64,000 nucleotides of DNA from 39-52-133 sp035531075 (GTDB lineage: Bacteria; Pseudomonadota; Gammaproteobacteria; Burkholderiales; Gallionellaceae): positions 124,001-188,000 of the forward strand of contig DATKTO010000030.1 of the NCBI GenBank assembly GCA_035531075.1, written 5' to 3'. Positions 1-9,246 of the stretch are shown piece after piece; the first letter of the stretch is position 1; every line of letters starts with the position of its first letter. The translations under genes were made by a program, and so were the position numbers. Below the pieces are notes generated by a model, which worked only from the letters and a program-made list of their open reading frames with translations, did not search any database and was not told where the DNA came from.

Positions 1-1836
1 CAGGCGCCAAAACAGGAAGCGGTCGGAAAAATTAGCGCTGCTGTCGCTGAAAAAACTCCTGTCATCAAAGAATCTGCCAAAGAGGTACTGAAGTTGTCCA
101 AGGGCGAATCGCTCGGTGACAAGACGGTTGTCGGCGGCGGTGCGAAAAGCAAGCAGGAGAAACTGGCAGACAAGGAAGATGACACTGCCGCCAAGAAAAA
201 GCAGTTGCAGGAAGAGCAGAAAAAAATTGCCAAGCTCGAAGGCATCAACAAAGATGTCAGCAAACTGGTTGAGCTAAAAGGCGGTGTCGTCGCTGCGGCA
301 TCAGCTCCTGCTGCGGTGACTGCGCGTAAAGCGTTGCCGGCAGCGAGCGCAGTGCCGGCAACACAGCCGGAGTCAGCGGACTTTGATATTCTGGCAATGC
401 TAGACGACTACTTTGGCTTTTTGCTGGATGACCCGGTACTGCTGGGCGCTGGGGTAGCCGTGCTGCTGGGATTGGGGGGACTGGGTTTTGTAATGGCACG
501 CCGCGGTAAGGCGGGTCAAAAAAAAAGCAGTAGCAAAACCGAAGACGTAGGCGCAACTACGGGTAGCTGGAGGACGCCTGTTGCGCCTTCACCGGATACA
601 GGGGATTTCACCCAGACATTCGCACCTGCGCCCGCACCCGCTGCACCGATGTCTGTTGCTGCTGCGCTGGATGATGTGGATCCTATCAGCGAGGCTGATC
701 TTTTCCTTAATTTTGGCCGTGATGCACAGGCAGAAGAAATTTTGAAGGATGCCTTAAGCAAAAACCCATCCAATAATCAGGTCAAGTTAAAGCTGCTGTC
801 TATTTATACCAGCCGCAAAGACAGCAAAACTTTCTCTAGATATGCACAAGAAGTGAAAGATTCCGGTGATGCGGCGGCGTGGGAGCGCGTCGCCGTAATG
901 GGCCGTGAAATTGACCCGGAGAATCCGACATATGGCGGTACCAAAGGCGAGGTCAGGCATAGAGAGCCGACCAAGCCTGAGGTCGATTTTGATCTGGGCA
1001 TGGACAAGCCGGCAGCACCGGCGGACAGCAATGCATTTGCCGCCAAAGATTTCAAAATGGATTTTGACCTGACTGGATCCCAGCCGGCGATCAGTGAGGA
1101 TTCAATCGATTTGAATGTGCCATTTGCGCAATCTTCCGGGGCTGCGCCGGCAAAACCAGCGGATGTGGATGCAACAAGCATTCTGTCAAAAGAAGTGGTG
1201 AAATCCGCGCAGGCTTCATCACCTATGGATTTTGACGTGTCTGGCATATTGCCCGGCGAGGCCAAACAAATCGCACAATCAACCGCGATGGATTTTGATA
1301 TTTCCGGCATATTACCGGAAGAGACCAAAAAATCCGCAGAGCCCAGCACAATGGACTTTGACCTGAGTGGCAGCAGTTATGAAAGCACGGCTGTCCTTCA
1401 GGAACCTCTCGTAGATAATGAGCCATCTCCGTCAGCGTTGAATTTTAATGACCTGGTGTTTGAAATTCCGACGAGCCAGTCCAAGCCGGTTGATGAAACG
1501 CCCAAAGCCGCAGCAGATGAGGGAATGGCGTTTACGATAGATTTTCCAACCAGCGAAAATGAAGAAGCGCCATCCGCCAAGCCGGCCCCAAAATTAGACA
1601 TGGATTTTGCTGACATCAACATCAATTTTGGCGATGATTTGCCACCTGCAAATGCCGGTGGCGAAGGCAAGGACGAGCAGTGGCATGAAGTCGCAACCAA
1701 ACTTGACTTGGCCAAAGCCTATCAGGAAATGGGCGATGCCGATGGTGCGCGTGAGATATTGGAAGAGGTGATGCGTGACGGTGATGCGACGCAGCGCGAA
1801 TCGGCTGAGAAGCTGCTGCAACAGATAGCTGCCTAA
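1..1836 (+). CDS. fimV: FimV-like peptidoglycan-binding/motility hub protein (5' end outside window)
   Basis: The frame is open from base 1, so only the C-terminal part is present and the true start lies upstream. The visible protein has a lysine/glutamate-rich coiled stretch, then one hydrophobic segment (about 418-495) followed by basic residues, which is the single transmembrane span of FimV. A long acidic, low-complexity cytoplasmic region follows, with repeated MDFD-(L/I/V)-SG motifs. The last 45 residues form the conserved FimV C-terminal TPR-like motif (TKLDLAKAYQEMGDADGARE). FimV proteins organise polar type IV pilus and signalling proteins. A hairpin terminator follows at once. Assignment is by architecture and C-terminal motif. 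Confidence 0.85.
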   Translation, partial: QAPKQEAVGKISAAVAEKTPVIKESAKEVLKLSKGESLGDKTVVGGGAKSKQEKLADKEDDTAAKKKQLQEEQKKIAKLEGINKDVSKLVELKGGVVAAASAPAAVTARKALPAASAVPATQPESADFDILAMLDDYFGFLLDDPVLLGAGVAVLLGLGGLGFVMARRGKAGQKKSSSKTEDVGATTGSWRTPVAPSPDTGDFTQTFAPAPAPAAPMSVAAALDDVDPISEADLFLNFGRDAQAEEILKDALSKNPSNNQVKLKLLSIYTSRKDSKTFSRYAQEVKDSGDAAAWERVAVMGREIDPENPTYGGTKGEVRHREPTKPEVDFDLGMDKPAAPADSNAFAAKDFKMDFDLTGSQPAISEDSIDLNVPFAQSSGAAPAKPADVDATSILSKEVVKSAQASSPMDFDVSGILPGEAKQIAQSTAMDFDISGILPEETKKSAEPSTMDFDLSGSSYESTAVLQEPLVDNEPSPSALNFNDLVFEIPTSQSKPVDETPKAAADEGMAFTIDFPTSENEEAPSAKPAPKLDMDFADININFGDDLPPANAGGEGKDEQWHEVATKLDLAKAYQEMGDADGAREILEEVMRDGDATQRESAEKLLQQIAA

Positions 1837-1858
1837 ACATTATTGCGCGGTTCAAAAC

Positions 1859-1886
1859 GGCAGCCGGTATTTTGGCTGCCTTTTTT
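1859..1886 (+). terminator. Rho-independent terminator after fimV
   Basis: A perfect 7-bp stem GGCAGCC/GGCTGCC (1859-1865 with 1874-1880) has an 8-nt loop and is followed by six T residues. It separates fimV from the membrane-protein gene that follows. Confidence 0.85.
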
Positions 1887-1910
1887 ATTTATATTGCTCT
1901 TAATCATTTT

Positions 1911-2615
1911 ATGGATATGTCAAATAGCCCGCAGGTACAGAAAGAGCCATTTGGCAAACATGATCAGGCCGTTGACAAGGCATGCTTGCCTCATGCTGCC
2001 GTGCAAATCTATAGCTGGATCTGCCTGTCGTTGGCTGTGCAAATGCTGAATGGGTATATGCTGACAGTGCTGGCGGTTATATTAATTATATTTTCATTCA
2101 AAATATGCCGGGCACGTTTTATGTTGCTGCTGCGCCGCACGCGCTGGATACTATTCTCAATGTTTATAATCTATGCCTACACCACTCCGGGCGAGGCTTT
2201 GTGGCCGCAATTCGGCTCATTCAGCCCGGTTGCTGACGGCATTGTGGACGGCCTGCTGCAACTGACACGCTTGCTCGCAGTGCTGGCGGGGTTATCCATA
2301 TTGCTAACCCTGTTGTCGCAATCGCAACTTATAGCAGGCCTGTATTCCCTGTCCCGCCCGTTCTGTATCTTGGGTCTGTCGCGTGAGCGATTTGCAGTGC
2401 GCTTAGCGCTGACCTTGCGTTATGCGGAAAGTGCCATGCAGCAAAGCCGCGGTCATTGGCGAGACAGCATGGAACAAATGCTTGCCCCCGGGCCGAATGT
2501 ACCTGGGTTTATTGATTTGCAGGTAACGTCGCTTTGCTTGCGTGACTGGATGCAAGTTGTGGCAGTCTCTGCTGCGGTGCTGGGGATATGGCTGATGATG
2601 GGAGCATGGTTATGA
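1911..2615 (+). CDS. EcfT/CbiQ-like membrane protein
   Basis: A predicted inner-membrane protein of about 234 residues. It has several hydrophobic segments and an internal charged region (residues about 145-175, SRPFCILGLSRERFAVRLAL) resembling the cytoplasmic coupling region of ECF-transporter T components. I chose ATG 1911 because an earlier TTG lies inside the preceding terminator; ATG 1917 is also possible, and neither has a clear ribosome-binding site. The stop overlaps truA in an ATGA junction, so the two genes are translationally coupled. In Firmicutes ecfT also precedes truA, which supports the family call. No ECF ATPase or substrate-binding partner is nearby, so function is uncertain. 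Confidence 0.55.
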   Translation: MDMSNSPQVQKEPFGKHDQAVDKACLPHAAVQIYSWICLSLAVQMLNGYMLTVLAVILIIFSFKICRARFMLLLRRTRWILFSMFIIYAYTTPGEALWPQFGSFSPVADGIVDGLLQLTRLLAVLAGLSILLTLLSQSQLIAGLYSLSRPFCILGLSRERFAVRLALTLRYAESAMQQSRGHWRDSMEQMLAPGPNVPGFIDLQVTSLCLRDWMQVVAVSAAVLGIWLMMGAWL

Positions 2616-3370
2616 GGATTGCATTGGGTCTGGAATACGACGGCAGTCCATACTGTGGCTGGCAGAGCCAGCCGGATGGCAGCACTGTGCAAGACGTACT
2701 GCAGCTTGCGCTGAGCCAGATCGCCGGAGAATCCATCGGTGTCATCGCCGCCGGACGAACTGATACAGGGGTGCATGCGCTGGAACAGGTCATACACTTT
2801 GACACGCAGACTAGCCGGCCGCTGACCGCATGGGTGCGCGGCGTGAATGCATTATTGCCGAGCAGTGTCGCCGTATTATGGGCACATGCAGTCGATGATG
2901 AATTCCATGCGCGGTTTTCGGCGCAGGCGCGCAGTTACCGTTACCAGCTGTTTTGCCGTCCCGTGCGCAGCGCGCTGCAGCACGGCAAAGTCGGCTGGTT
3001 TCATCAGCCGCTTGATGTCGACAAAATGCGCGAAGCGGCTCAGTTACTGCTGGGCGAGCATGATTTTAGCGCCTTCCGTGCCTCGGCATGCCAGGCCAAG
3101 TCTCCAGTCAAGACACTGTCGCAGATGGATATTCAGCAGCAGGGCGGGCTGATCAGCATGAACCTGACAGCGAATGCATTTTTGCATCATATGGTCCGAA
3201 ATATCGTCGGCTGCCTGGTATATGTCGGCAAAGGCAAGCATCCGCCGCTGTGGATGCGGGAAGTGCTTGAAGGGCGGGAACGCAGCCAGGCAGCGCCAAC
3301 CTTTGCGCCGGATGGATTGTATTTGCGAAGGATTACCTATGATCCGAAGTGGGGCTTGCCGCAGCTTTAA
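2612..3370 (+). CDS. truA: tRNA pseudouridine(38-40) synthase TruA
   Basis: Converts U38-U40 of the tRNA anticodon arm to pseudouridine. The 252-residue protein has the family length. It carries the catalytic motif AAGRTDTGVHA with the nucleophilic Asp at about residue 51, and the later conserved motifs RYQLFCRP and FLHHMVRNIVG. I chose ATG 2612 because it gives the classic MRIALGLEYDG start and a 4-bp ATGA overlap with the preceding stop. An upstream in-frame ATG (2588) would add eight unconserved residues. Confidence 0.95.
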   Translation: MRIALGLEYDGSPYCGWQSQPDGSTVQDVLQLALSQIAGESIGVIAAGRTDTGVHALEQVIHFDTQTSRPLTAWVRGVNALLPSSVAVLWAHAVDDEFHARFSAQARSYRYQLFCRPVRSALQHGKVGWFHQPLDVDKMREAAQLLLGEHDFSAFRASACQAKSPVKTLSQMDIQQQGGLISMNLTANAFLHHMVRNIVGCLVYVGKGKHPPLWMREVLEGRERSQAAPTFAPDGLYLRRITYDPKWGLPQL

Positions 3371-3516
3371 CCGGGTTTAAACGCATTGTTTTTAATGAAT
3401 AATATTCCATGTGGCGGCATGCAGTCAGGCTACACGCCCAGATGCTTTACAATACCATCCTTTATTATTACCCCGGCTCAATCGGCCAAATAATTAATCC
3501 GAGCTGCACTAAATCC

Positions 3517-4191
3517 ATGACACGAATCAAAATCTGCGGCATCACCCGAATGGAAGATGTGCTCGACGCCGTATACAGTGGTGCGGATGCGCTGGGCCTG
3601 GTGTTCTATGACAAAAGCCCGCGCAATGTGACTTTGCAGCAGGCAGCGCAGCTAACGGAAGTGATTTTCCCGTTTGTGACGCTGGTGGGACTGTTTGTGA
3701 ATCCCAGTGCAGAGGTTGTGCGCAAAGCGCTGCAGGTAGTTCCTCTGGATGTGTTGCAGTTTCACGGAGAGGAAACGCCGGAATTCTGTGCCCAGTTCGG
3801 ACGTCCTTATTTGAAAGCAATACGGGTCAAAACCGGGGTGAATTTGGTACAATACGCGGCTGAATATTCGGGAGCGCAGGGATTGCTGCTGGATGCCTTT
3901 GTTGAAGGAGCTCATGGCGGTACAGGAGCTTCCTTTGACTGGACGCTGATTCCCAATGATTTGCCGCTGCCTGTGATACTTTCAGGCGGACTGAACCCGG
4001 GCAATGTGGCAGAGGCTATCGGCAGAGTGCGACCCTATGCAGTCGATGTTTCCAGCGGAGTGGAAGCGAGCAAGGGAATTAAAGATGCGGAGAAAATTGC
4101 TGCCTTTATCAAAGAGGTAAACAGGATTGACCTGCAATTGTCCCTGCGCCCAGGGGAAGCATTGCGTGGGCATCGTAAGACGGTGCGCTAA
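3517..4191 (+). CDS. trpF: Phosphoribosylanthranilate isomerase TrpF
   Basis: Third step of the tryptophan branch: N-(5'-phosphoribosyl)-anthranilate to CdRP, in the cytosol. A single (beta/alpha)8 domain begins MTRIKICGIT with the catalytic Cys7. It continues with LVGLFVN, VLQFHGEE and the phosphate-binding PVILSGGL and VDVSSGVE motifs. The start at ATG 3517 matches the family N-terminus; longer in-frame starts (from 3409) would add non-conserved sequence. The C-terminus carries about 20 extra residues. It heads a trpF-trpB-trpA set, with 141 bp before trpB. Confidence 0.95.
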   Translation: MTRIKICGITRMEDVLDAVYSGADALGLVFYDKSPRNVTLQQAAQLTEVIFPFVTLVGLFVNPSAEVVRKALQVVPLDVLQFHGEETPEFCAQFGRPYLKAIRVKTGVNLVQYAAEYSGAQGLLLDAFVEGAHGGTGASFDWTLIPNDLPLPVILSGGLNPGNVAEAIGRVRPYAVDVSSGVEASKGIKDAEKIAAFIKEVNRIDLQLSLRPGEALRGHRKTVR

Positions 4192-4332
4192 TTCTTCACT
4201 ATGCGGGCAAGGTGACACAGGCCAGCAGACTTGATGCGACACATCACAATGCATATTTCCGGCAATGTGCAAGTGAGCAGAGGAATAAATATGCTGAAGA
4301 TTTGCAGCATTGATCATTAGAGGTTAACAAGA

Positions 4333-5532
4333 TTGACTTACAACTATCCTGATAGCACAGGCCATTTTGGCCCCTACGGCGGCATCTTCATGGCTGAAAC
4401 ACTGATTCCGGCCGTGGAAGAATTGCGCCAGCAGTATCTGCATTTTCGCGACGATCCCGCATTCAAGGCCGAATTCGCCTATGAACTCAAACACTATGTC
4501 GGGCGTCCCAGCCCGATTTACCACGCCAAAAACTGGTCTGAGCGTCTTGGCGGTGCGCAGATTTACCTCAAGCGTGAAGACCTCAACCATACCGGCGCGC
4601 ACAAGATCAACAATGCCATCGGCCAGGCGCTGCTGGCCAAGCGCATGGGCAAGAAGCGCGTCATCGCCGAGACCGGCGCCGGCATGCACGGCGTGGCAAC
4701 TGCTACGGTAGCGGCTCGCTTTGGCATGGAGTGCATCGTGTACATGGGCGCGGAAGATATCCAGCGCCAGTCGCCCAATGTATACCGCATGAAGCTGCTG
4801 GGCGCCACCGTGGTACCGGTGGAGAGCGGCTCCAGGACGCTTAAGGATGCCTGCAACGAAGCGATACGCGACTGGGTCACCAATGTCGAAAGCACCTTCT
4901 ACATTTTTGGCACCGCTGCGGGTCCGCATCCCTACCCCATGATGGTGCGCGATTTCCAGTGCGTGATCGGCAATGAAGCCAAGCTGCAGATGCCGGAAAT
5001 GATAGGCCGTCAGCCTGATGCAGTGATTGCCTGCGTCGGCGGCGGCTCCAATGCCATCGGCCTGTTTTATCCCTATATCGAGGAAAAAGGCGTCAGAATT
5101 ATTGGCGTCGAGGCAGGCGGCCAGGGCATTGGCAGCGGCCAGCACGCCGCAACCCTTACCTCCAACAGCAAGGTCGGCGTGCTGCACGGCAACCGCGTCT
5201 ACCTGATGCAGGACGACGACGGCCAGATCATTGAAACGCATTCCATTTCCGCCGGGCTGGACTATCCCGGCGTGGGCCCGGAGCACTGCTGGCTGAAGGA
5301 CACAGGTCGCGCAGAATACGTGGCCATCACCGACGATGAGGCGCTCAGGGCGTTCCATGATCTGTGCCGTTTTGAAGGTATCATCCCTGCACTGGAATCC
5401 AGCCACGCCATTGCTCACGCGGCTAAAATTGCGCCGGGTATGGGCAAGGACAAAGTGTTGCTGGTGAACCTGTCCGGTCGCGGCGACAAGGATATCAATA
5501 CGGTTGCACGCCTGTCCGGCATCTCTCTCTAG
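4333..5532 (+). CDS. trpB: Tryptophan synthase beta chain
   Basis: PLP enzyme joining indole (channelled from TrpA) with serine to make tryptophan. The 399-residue length is typical. The PLP lysine is K91 in HTGAHKINN, the phosphate-binding glycine loop is CVGGGSNA, and the terminal LSGRGDKD motif is present. The start is a TTG (4333, giving TYNYPDSTGHFGPYGG), with an AGAGG-like sequence about 10 nt upstream. No ATG fits the conserved N-terminus. It is followed 10 bp later by trpA. Confidence 0.96.
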   Translation: MTYNYPDSTGHFGPYGGIFMAETLIPAVEELRQQYLHFRDDPAFKAEFAYELKHYVGRPSPIYHAKNWSERLGGAQIYLKREDLNHTGAHKINNAIGQALLAKRMGKKRVIAETGAGMHGVATATVAARFGMECIVYMGAEDIQRQSPNVYRMKLLGATVVPVESGSRTLKDACNEAIRDWVTNVESTFYIFGTAAGPHPYPMMVRDFQCVIGNEAKLQMPEMIGRQPDAVIACVGGGSNAIGLFYPYIEEKGVRIIGVEAGGQGIGSGQHAATLTSNSKVGVLHGNRVYLMQDDDGQIIETHSISAGLDYPGVGPEHCWLKDTGRAEYVAITDDEALRAFHDLCRFEGIIPALESSHAIAHAAKIAPGMGKDKVLLVNLSGRGDKDINTVARLSGISL

Positions 5533-5542
5533 GCTCAACAAT

Positions 5543-6343
5543 ATGTCGCGCATACAAAGCAAGTTTGAAGCACTCAAAAAGCAGGGCCGCAAGGCGCTGA
5601 TCCCGTTTGTTACCGCAGGCGATCCGAATCCAAAAGTGACTGTCCCGCTGATGCATGCGCTGGTTGCATCCGGGGCGGATGTGATCGAGCTGGGGGTGCC
5701 GTTTTCCGATCCGATGGCTGATGGCCCGGTGATACAGCGCGCTTCGGAGCGCGCCTTAAAACACCATGTGGGATTGCGCGACGTGCTGCAGCTGGTGGCC
5801 GATTTTCGCGGCAAAGACGCAGTAACGCCGGTAGTGCTGATGGGCTACGGCAATCCGATCGAGGCGATGGGCTGGGAGAAATTTGCGCAGCGTTGCGCCG
5901 AAGTGGGCGTGGATGGGGTGCTGACGGTGGACTTCCCGCCCGAAGAAAGCCACGAGGCGTTTGCACATTTGCAGCAGCACGGCATCGATCCCATCTTCCT
6001 GATCGCGCCGACCACCAATGAGGCGCGTGTCGAACTGGTCGCCAAACTGGCGCGCGGCTATGTGTATTATGTGTCGCTGAAAGGCGTGACCGGAGCCGGC
6101 AACCTTGATCTGTCGGCGATCGCGCAGAAAATCCCGCAACTGCGCAAACATATTTCCATCCCTATCGGCGTGGGCTTTGGCATCCGTGATGCCGCCACCG
6201 CACATGCTGTGTCCGCACTGTGCGATGGCGTGGTGGTGGGCAGCCGCATCGTGCAGGAAATTGAAACATCGAATGAACAAGAGGTACTGGAAAATGTTTC
6301 CAGGCTGGTAAAAGAATTGCGCCTGGCAATTGATAAAGTCTGA
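5543..6343 (+). CDS. trpA: Tryptophan synthase alpha chain
   Basis: Cleaves indole-3-glycerol phosphate to indole and glyceraldehyde 3-phosphate in the TrpA2B2 complex. The TIM-barrel protein of 266 residues has catalytic Glu49 (VIELGVPFSDP) and Asp60 (MADGP) at the same numbers as the Salmonella enzyme, plus the GVTGAGN phosphate loop and GFGIRD. ATG 5543 gives the standard MSRIQSKFEALK start. It lies 10 bp after trpB and 15 bp before accD. Confidence 0.97.
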   Translation: MSRIQSKFEALKKQGRKALIPFVTAGDPNPKVTVPLMHALVASGADVIELGVPFSDPMADGPVIQRASERALKHHVGLRDVLQLVADFRGKDAVTPVVLMGYGNPIEAMGWEKFAQRCAEVGVDGVLTVDFPPEESHEAFAHLQQHGIDPIFLIAPTTNEARVELVAKLARGYVYYVSLKGVTGAGNLDLSAIAQKIPQLRKHISIPIGVGFGIRDAATAHAVSALCDGVVVGSRIVQEIETSNEQEVLENVSRLVKELRLAIDKV

Positions 6344-6358
6344 CGAGGAGAAATAAAT

Positions 6359-7240
6359 ATGAGCTGGTTCCACAAACTATTGCCGCCAAAAATCAAACGC
6401 AGGGAAAGCGCCGACCTTAAGAAAAGCGTCCCAGACGGTTTGTGGCACAAATGCCCGTCCTGCCAGGCCGTGCTCTATCACGCCGACCTGGAAAAGAATT
6501 TAAGCGTGTGCCCAAAATGCAGCCATCATCATCGCATCACTGCGCGCACCCGTCTGGACTGGCTTCTGGACAGCGAAGGGCGTTTCGAAATTGGCGCGGA
6601 AGTGCTGCCGGTGGATACGCTTAAATTCAAAGACAGCCGCAAATACAGCGAGCGGCTGACCGCAGCCAAGCGTGACACAAACGAGGATGATGCGCTGGTA
6701 GTGTTGCAGGGCAGCATCCATGCTGTGCCGGTGATTGCAGCCGCTTTTGAATTCAGCTTCATGGGCGGCTCGATGGGCTCAGTGGTGGGCGAGCGTTTTG
6801 TGCGCGGCGTGCAGTTGGCGATCGAGCAAGAAATGCCGTTTATCTGCTTTGCCGCCAGCGGTGGTGCGCGCATGCAGGAAGGATTGCTGTCGCTGATGCA
6901 AATGGCTAAAACCTGCGCGGCATTGACTCAGCTGAGCGAAGCCAGGCTGCCGTTTATTTCCGTACTGACTGATCCTACCATGGGTGGTGTGTCCGCCAGT
7001 TTTGCGTTTATGGGTGACGTGGTGGTGGCCGAGCCGAATGCGCTGATCGGTTTTGCCGGCGCGCGCGTGATCCAGCAAACGGTGCGCGAGACGCTGCCGG
7101 AAGGATTCCAGCGTGCTGAATTCCTGCTTGAACACGGTGCCATCGACATGATCGTGGATCGTCGCGAAATGCGCGATCAGCTCACTACGCTTATAACTTT
7201 ACTGAGCAAACAACCGGCAGCTGTTCCGCTGGCGGCCTGA
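6359..7240 (+). CDS. accD: Acetyl-CoA carboxylase carboxyltransferase subunit beta
   Basis: Beta half of the carboxyltransferase that moves CO2 from carboxybiotin to acetyl-CoA, the first committed step of fatty-acid synthesis; its partner AccA is not in the window. The N-terminal zinc ribbon has C32-x2-C35 and C51-x2-C54. The crotonase-like core has SGGARMQEG and PTMGGVSASFA. The length of 293 residues is normal. A GAGGAG ribosome-binding site lies 8 nt before ATG 6359. The accD-folC-dedD-cvpA-purF order is the same as in E. coli. Confidence 0.97.
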   Translation: MSWFHKLLPPKIKRRESADLKKSVPDGLWHKCPSCQAVLYHADLEKNLSVCPKCSHHHRITARTRLDWLLDSEGRFEIGAEVLPVDTLKFKDSRKYSERLTAAKRDTNEDDALVVLQGSIHAVPVIAAAFEFSFMGGSMGSVVGERFVRGVQLAIEQEMPFICFAASGGARMQEGLLSLMQMAKTCAALTQLSEARLPFISVLTDPTMGGVSASFAFMGDVVVAEPNALIGFAGARVIQQTVRETLPEGFQRAEFLLEHGAIDMIVDRREMRDQLTTLITLLSKQPAAVPLAA

Positions 7241-7261
7241 CCGTTACAGCTGGTGCAGCAG

Positions 7262-8518
7262 ATGCCAAAGTCGTTGAGTGCATGGTTAACGCATCTTGAG
7301 TCGCTTCATCCCAAAACGATAGCGCTCGGTCTGGAGCGTGTTGCCGAGGTCAGGCAGCGACTGAAGCTTGATCCAACATTTCCCATCATCGTGGTAGGCG
7401 GCACCAATGGCAAAGGCTCGGTGTGTGCCATGCTTGAAGCCATGCTGCATGCGGCAGGTTACAGCGTCGGCTGCTACACCTCGCCACACCTGATCAATTA
7501 CAACGAGCGTGTACGCATCGCCGGACAACCAGTCAGCGATGCCGAGCTGTGCGCATCATTTGAGCAGATTGAGCGGGTAAGGGGCGACATTGCCTTGACC
7601 TATTTTGAGTTCGGCACCCTGGCGGCGATGCAATCTTTTATATCGCATGATGTTGAGGTCGCGATACTGGAAGTTGGACTGGGTGGCAGGCTGGATGCGG
7701 TCAATGTGTTCGACAGCGATTGTGCGGTGGTGACCAGCATCGATATCGATCACGCCGATTATCTGGGCGATACGCGCGAAAAGATCGCGTACGAAAAAGC
7801 GGGAATTTTTCGCGCTGGCAAGGTAGCGGTGTTTGGCGATACGGACATGCCGGATGCCATTGCCACACAGGCACAAAAAAAGGGTGCGCAGCTATGGCGC
7901 CTGGGCAGGGAGTTCAGCTTTAAAACAGGCGAGTTGCAGTGGGATTATCAGGGTGTGGCAAAGCGCAGCAGCCTGCCTTTCCCGGCCTTGCGCGGAGCGT
8001 TTCAGCTCAACAATGCCAGCACTGTGCTGGCGGTGCTGGATGCACTGAAGGAGCGTCTGCCGGTGAGCATGGCAGCGGTGCGGCGCGGCTTGACGGAAGT
8101 CGAGTTGGCGGGACGCTTCCAGGTGCTGCCGGGCAAACCCGTGCTGATTCTGGATGTTGCGCATAATCCGCATGCCGCGCGTTCACTGGCGAAGAACCTC
8201 GCGAGTATGCCGCCCTGTGCCAGGACCTATGCCGTTTGCGCCATGCTGAAGGACAAGGATATGGCGGGTGTGGTGCGCGAACTGATCTGGCAAGTTGATA
8301 TATGGCTGGTAGCGGGCATTTCAGCACCTCGCGGGGCTACAGCGGATGAACTGGGCAATGTGGTACGGCAGGAACTGTTTGATGGCTCGGTGTTGCCCTT
8401 TGCCACGGTTACCGCCGCCTTGCATCATGCCTGTAAAGAGGCGGGCGAAAATGATAGAATTGTGGCCTTTGGTTCTTTCTATACGGTGGCAGAGGCAATG
8501 CGCGCAAAGTCTGCGTAG
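7262..8518 (+). CDS. folC: Bifunctional folylpolyglutamate synthase/dihydrofolate synthase
   Basis: Adds glutamate to dihydropteroate and to folates, using ATP. The Mur-ligase-like protein of about 418 residues has the P-loop VVGGTNGKGSV, the YTSPHL folate loop, the ILEVGLGGRLDAVN motif and the C-terminal ligase motif DVAHNPHA. ATG 7262 is preferred; an in-frame GTG at 7253 is three codons upstream, and neither has a strong ribosome-binding site. It sits 21 bp after accD in a conserved operon. Confidence 0.94.
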   Translation: MPKSLSAWLTHLESLHPKTIALGLERVAEVRQRLKLDPTFPIIVVGGTNGKGSVCAMLEAMLHAAGYSVGCYTSPHLINYNERVRIAGQPVSDAELCASFEQIERVRGDIALTYFEFGTLAAMQSFISHDVEVAILEVGLGGRLDAVNVFDSDCAVVTSIDIDHADYLGDTREKIAYEKAGIFRAGKVAVFGDTDMPDAIATQAQKKGAQLWRLGREFSFKTGELQWDYQGVAKRSSLPFPALRGAFQLNNASTVLAVLDALKERLPVSMAAVRRGLTEVELAGRFQVLPGKPVLILDVAHNPHAARSLAKNLASMPPCARTYAVCAMLKDKDMAGVVRELIWQVDIWLVAGISAPRGATADELGNVVRQELFDGSVLPFATVTAALHHACKEAGENDRIVAFGSFYTVAEAMRAKSA

Positions 8519-8533
8519 CAGCGACTATCTGCA

Positions 8534-9244
8534 ATGGTGACTATGGCAAAACAAATTCTGACGGATGAAGAGTCAAACCTTAAGCGCCAGGCACGGCGCC
8601 GCTTGCTGGGTGCGATAGCGTTGACCATACTGGTGGTGGTGGTGTTGCCCATGGTGCTGGACAGCGAGCCGCCTGCGCCCTCGAAAGACATAGAATTACA
8701 GATTCCGGACAAAGACAAGGTTGGTGAGTTTGTTCCCAAGATGGTATTGCCTCCCCTGAATGCCAATGATGCTGCATCGCAAGCTGCATCTGCCCCGGTG
8801 ATCGCGCCGCTGCTGGATGTTAAACCTGTCAGTGCGGTTGTTGTGCAGCCCAAGGTTGAGGACAAGCCCGGAATTGAAGCCAAGAACGGAATCGAAACCA
8901 AGCCTGTGACGGAAGCAAAACCAGCCACCGAGGCAAAATCCAGGGCCGAGCCGACAATAAAACCAACCGAGACTAAACCCAAAGCAGACGCCAAGCCCGC
9001 AGTAAAGCCGGGATCGAAGGCGCATTCGGGATTTGTCGTACAGGTTGGAGCATTTGCCAAAGCCGATGCGGCGAAAAAGCTGCAGGAAAAATTGCACAAG
9101 CAGGGCTATCCCAGCTATACCGAAAAAAGCGGCGATAAGATTCGTGTGCGCATAGGTGATTACGCCACTCATACGGAAGCGGATAAAGTGCGCCGCAAGC
9201 TGGAAATACAGGGCATGCAACCCAATGTAGTGAATCTAAATTAA
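8534..9244 (+). CDS. dedD: SPOR-domain cell-division protein DedD-like
   Basis: A bitopic inner-membrane protein. It has a short basic cytoplasmic N-terminus (KRQARRRLLGAIAL), one transmembrane helix (residues about 25-42), a Lys/Pro/Glu/Ala-rich periplasmic linker (about 80-155), and a C-terminal SPOR domain (about 160-236, GFVVQVGAFAKADAAKKLQ). SPOR domains bind denuded glycan strands at the septum. Position between folC and cvpA matches E. coli dedD. ATG 8543 is an alternative start three codons later. Confidence 0.88.
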   Translation: MVTMAKQILTDEESNLKRQARRRLLGAIALTILVVVVLPMVLDSEPPAPSKDIELQIPDKDKVGEFVPKMVLPPLNANDAASQAASAPVIAPLLDVKPVSAVVVQPKVEDKPGIEAKNGIETKPVTEAKPATEAKSRAEPTIKPTETKPKADAKPAVKPGSKAHSGFVVQVGAFAKADAAKKLQEKLHKQGYPSYTEKSGDKIRVRIGDYATHTEADKVRRKLEIQGMQPNVVNLN

Positions 9245-9246
9245 GC

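Noticed and set aside
4324..5814. Long minus-strand open frame (about 496 codons) opposite trpB and trpA
   Set aside because: It is antisense to two clearly recognisable enzymes, has no family resemblance and reflects their codon bias.
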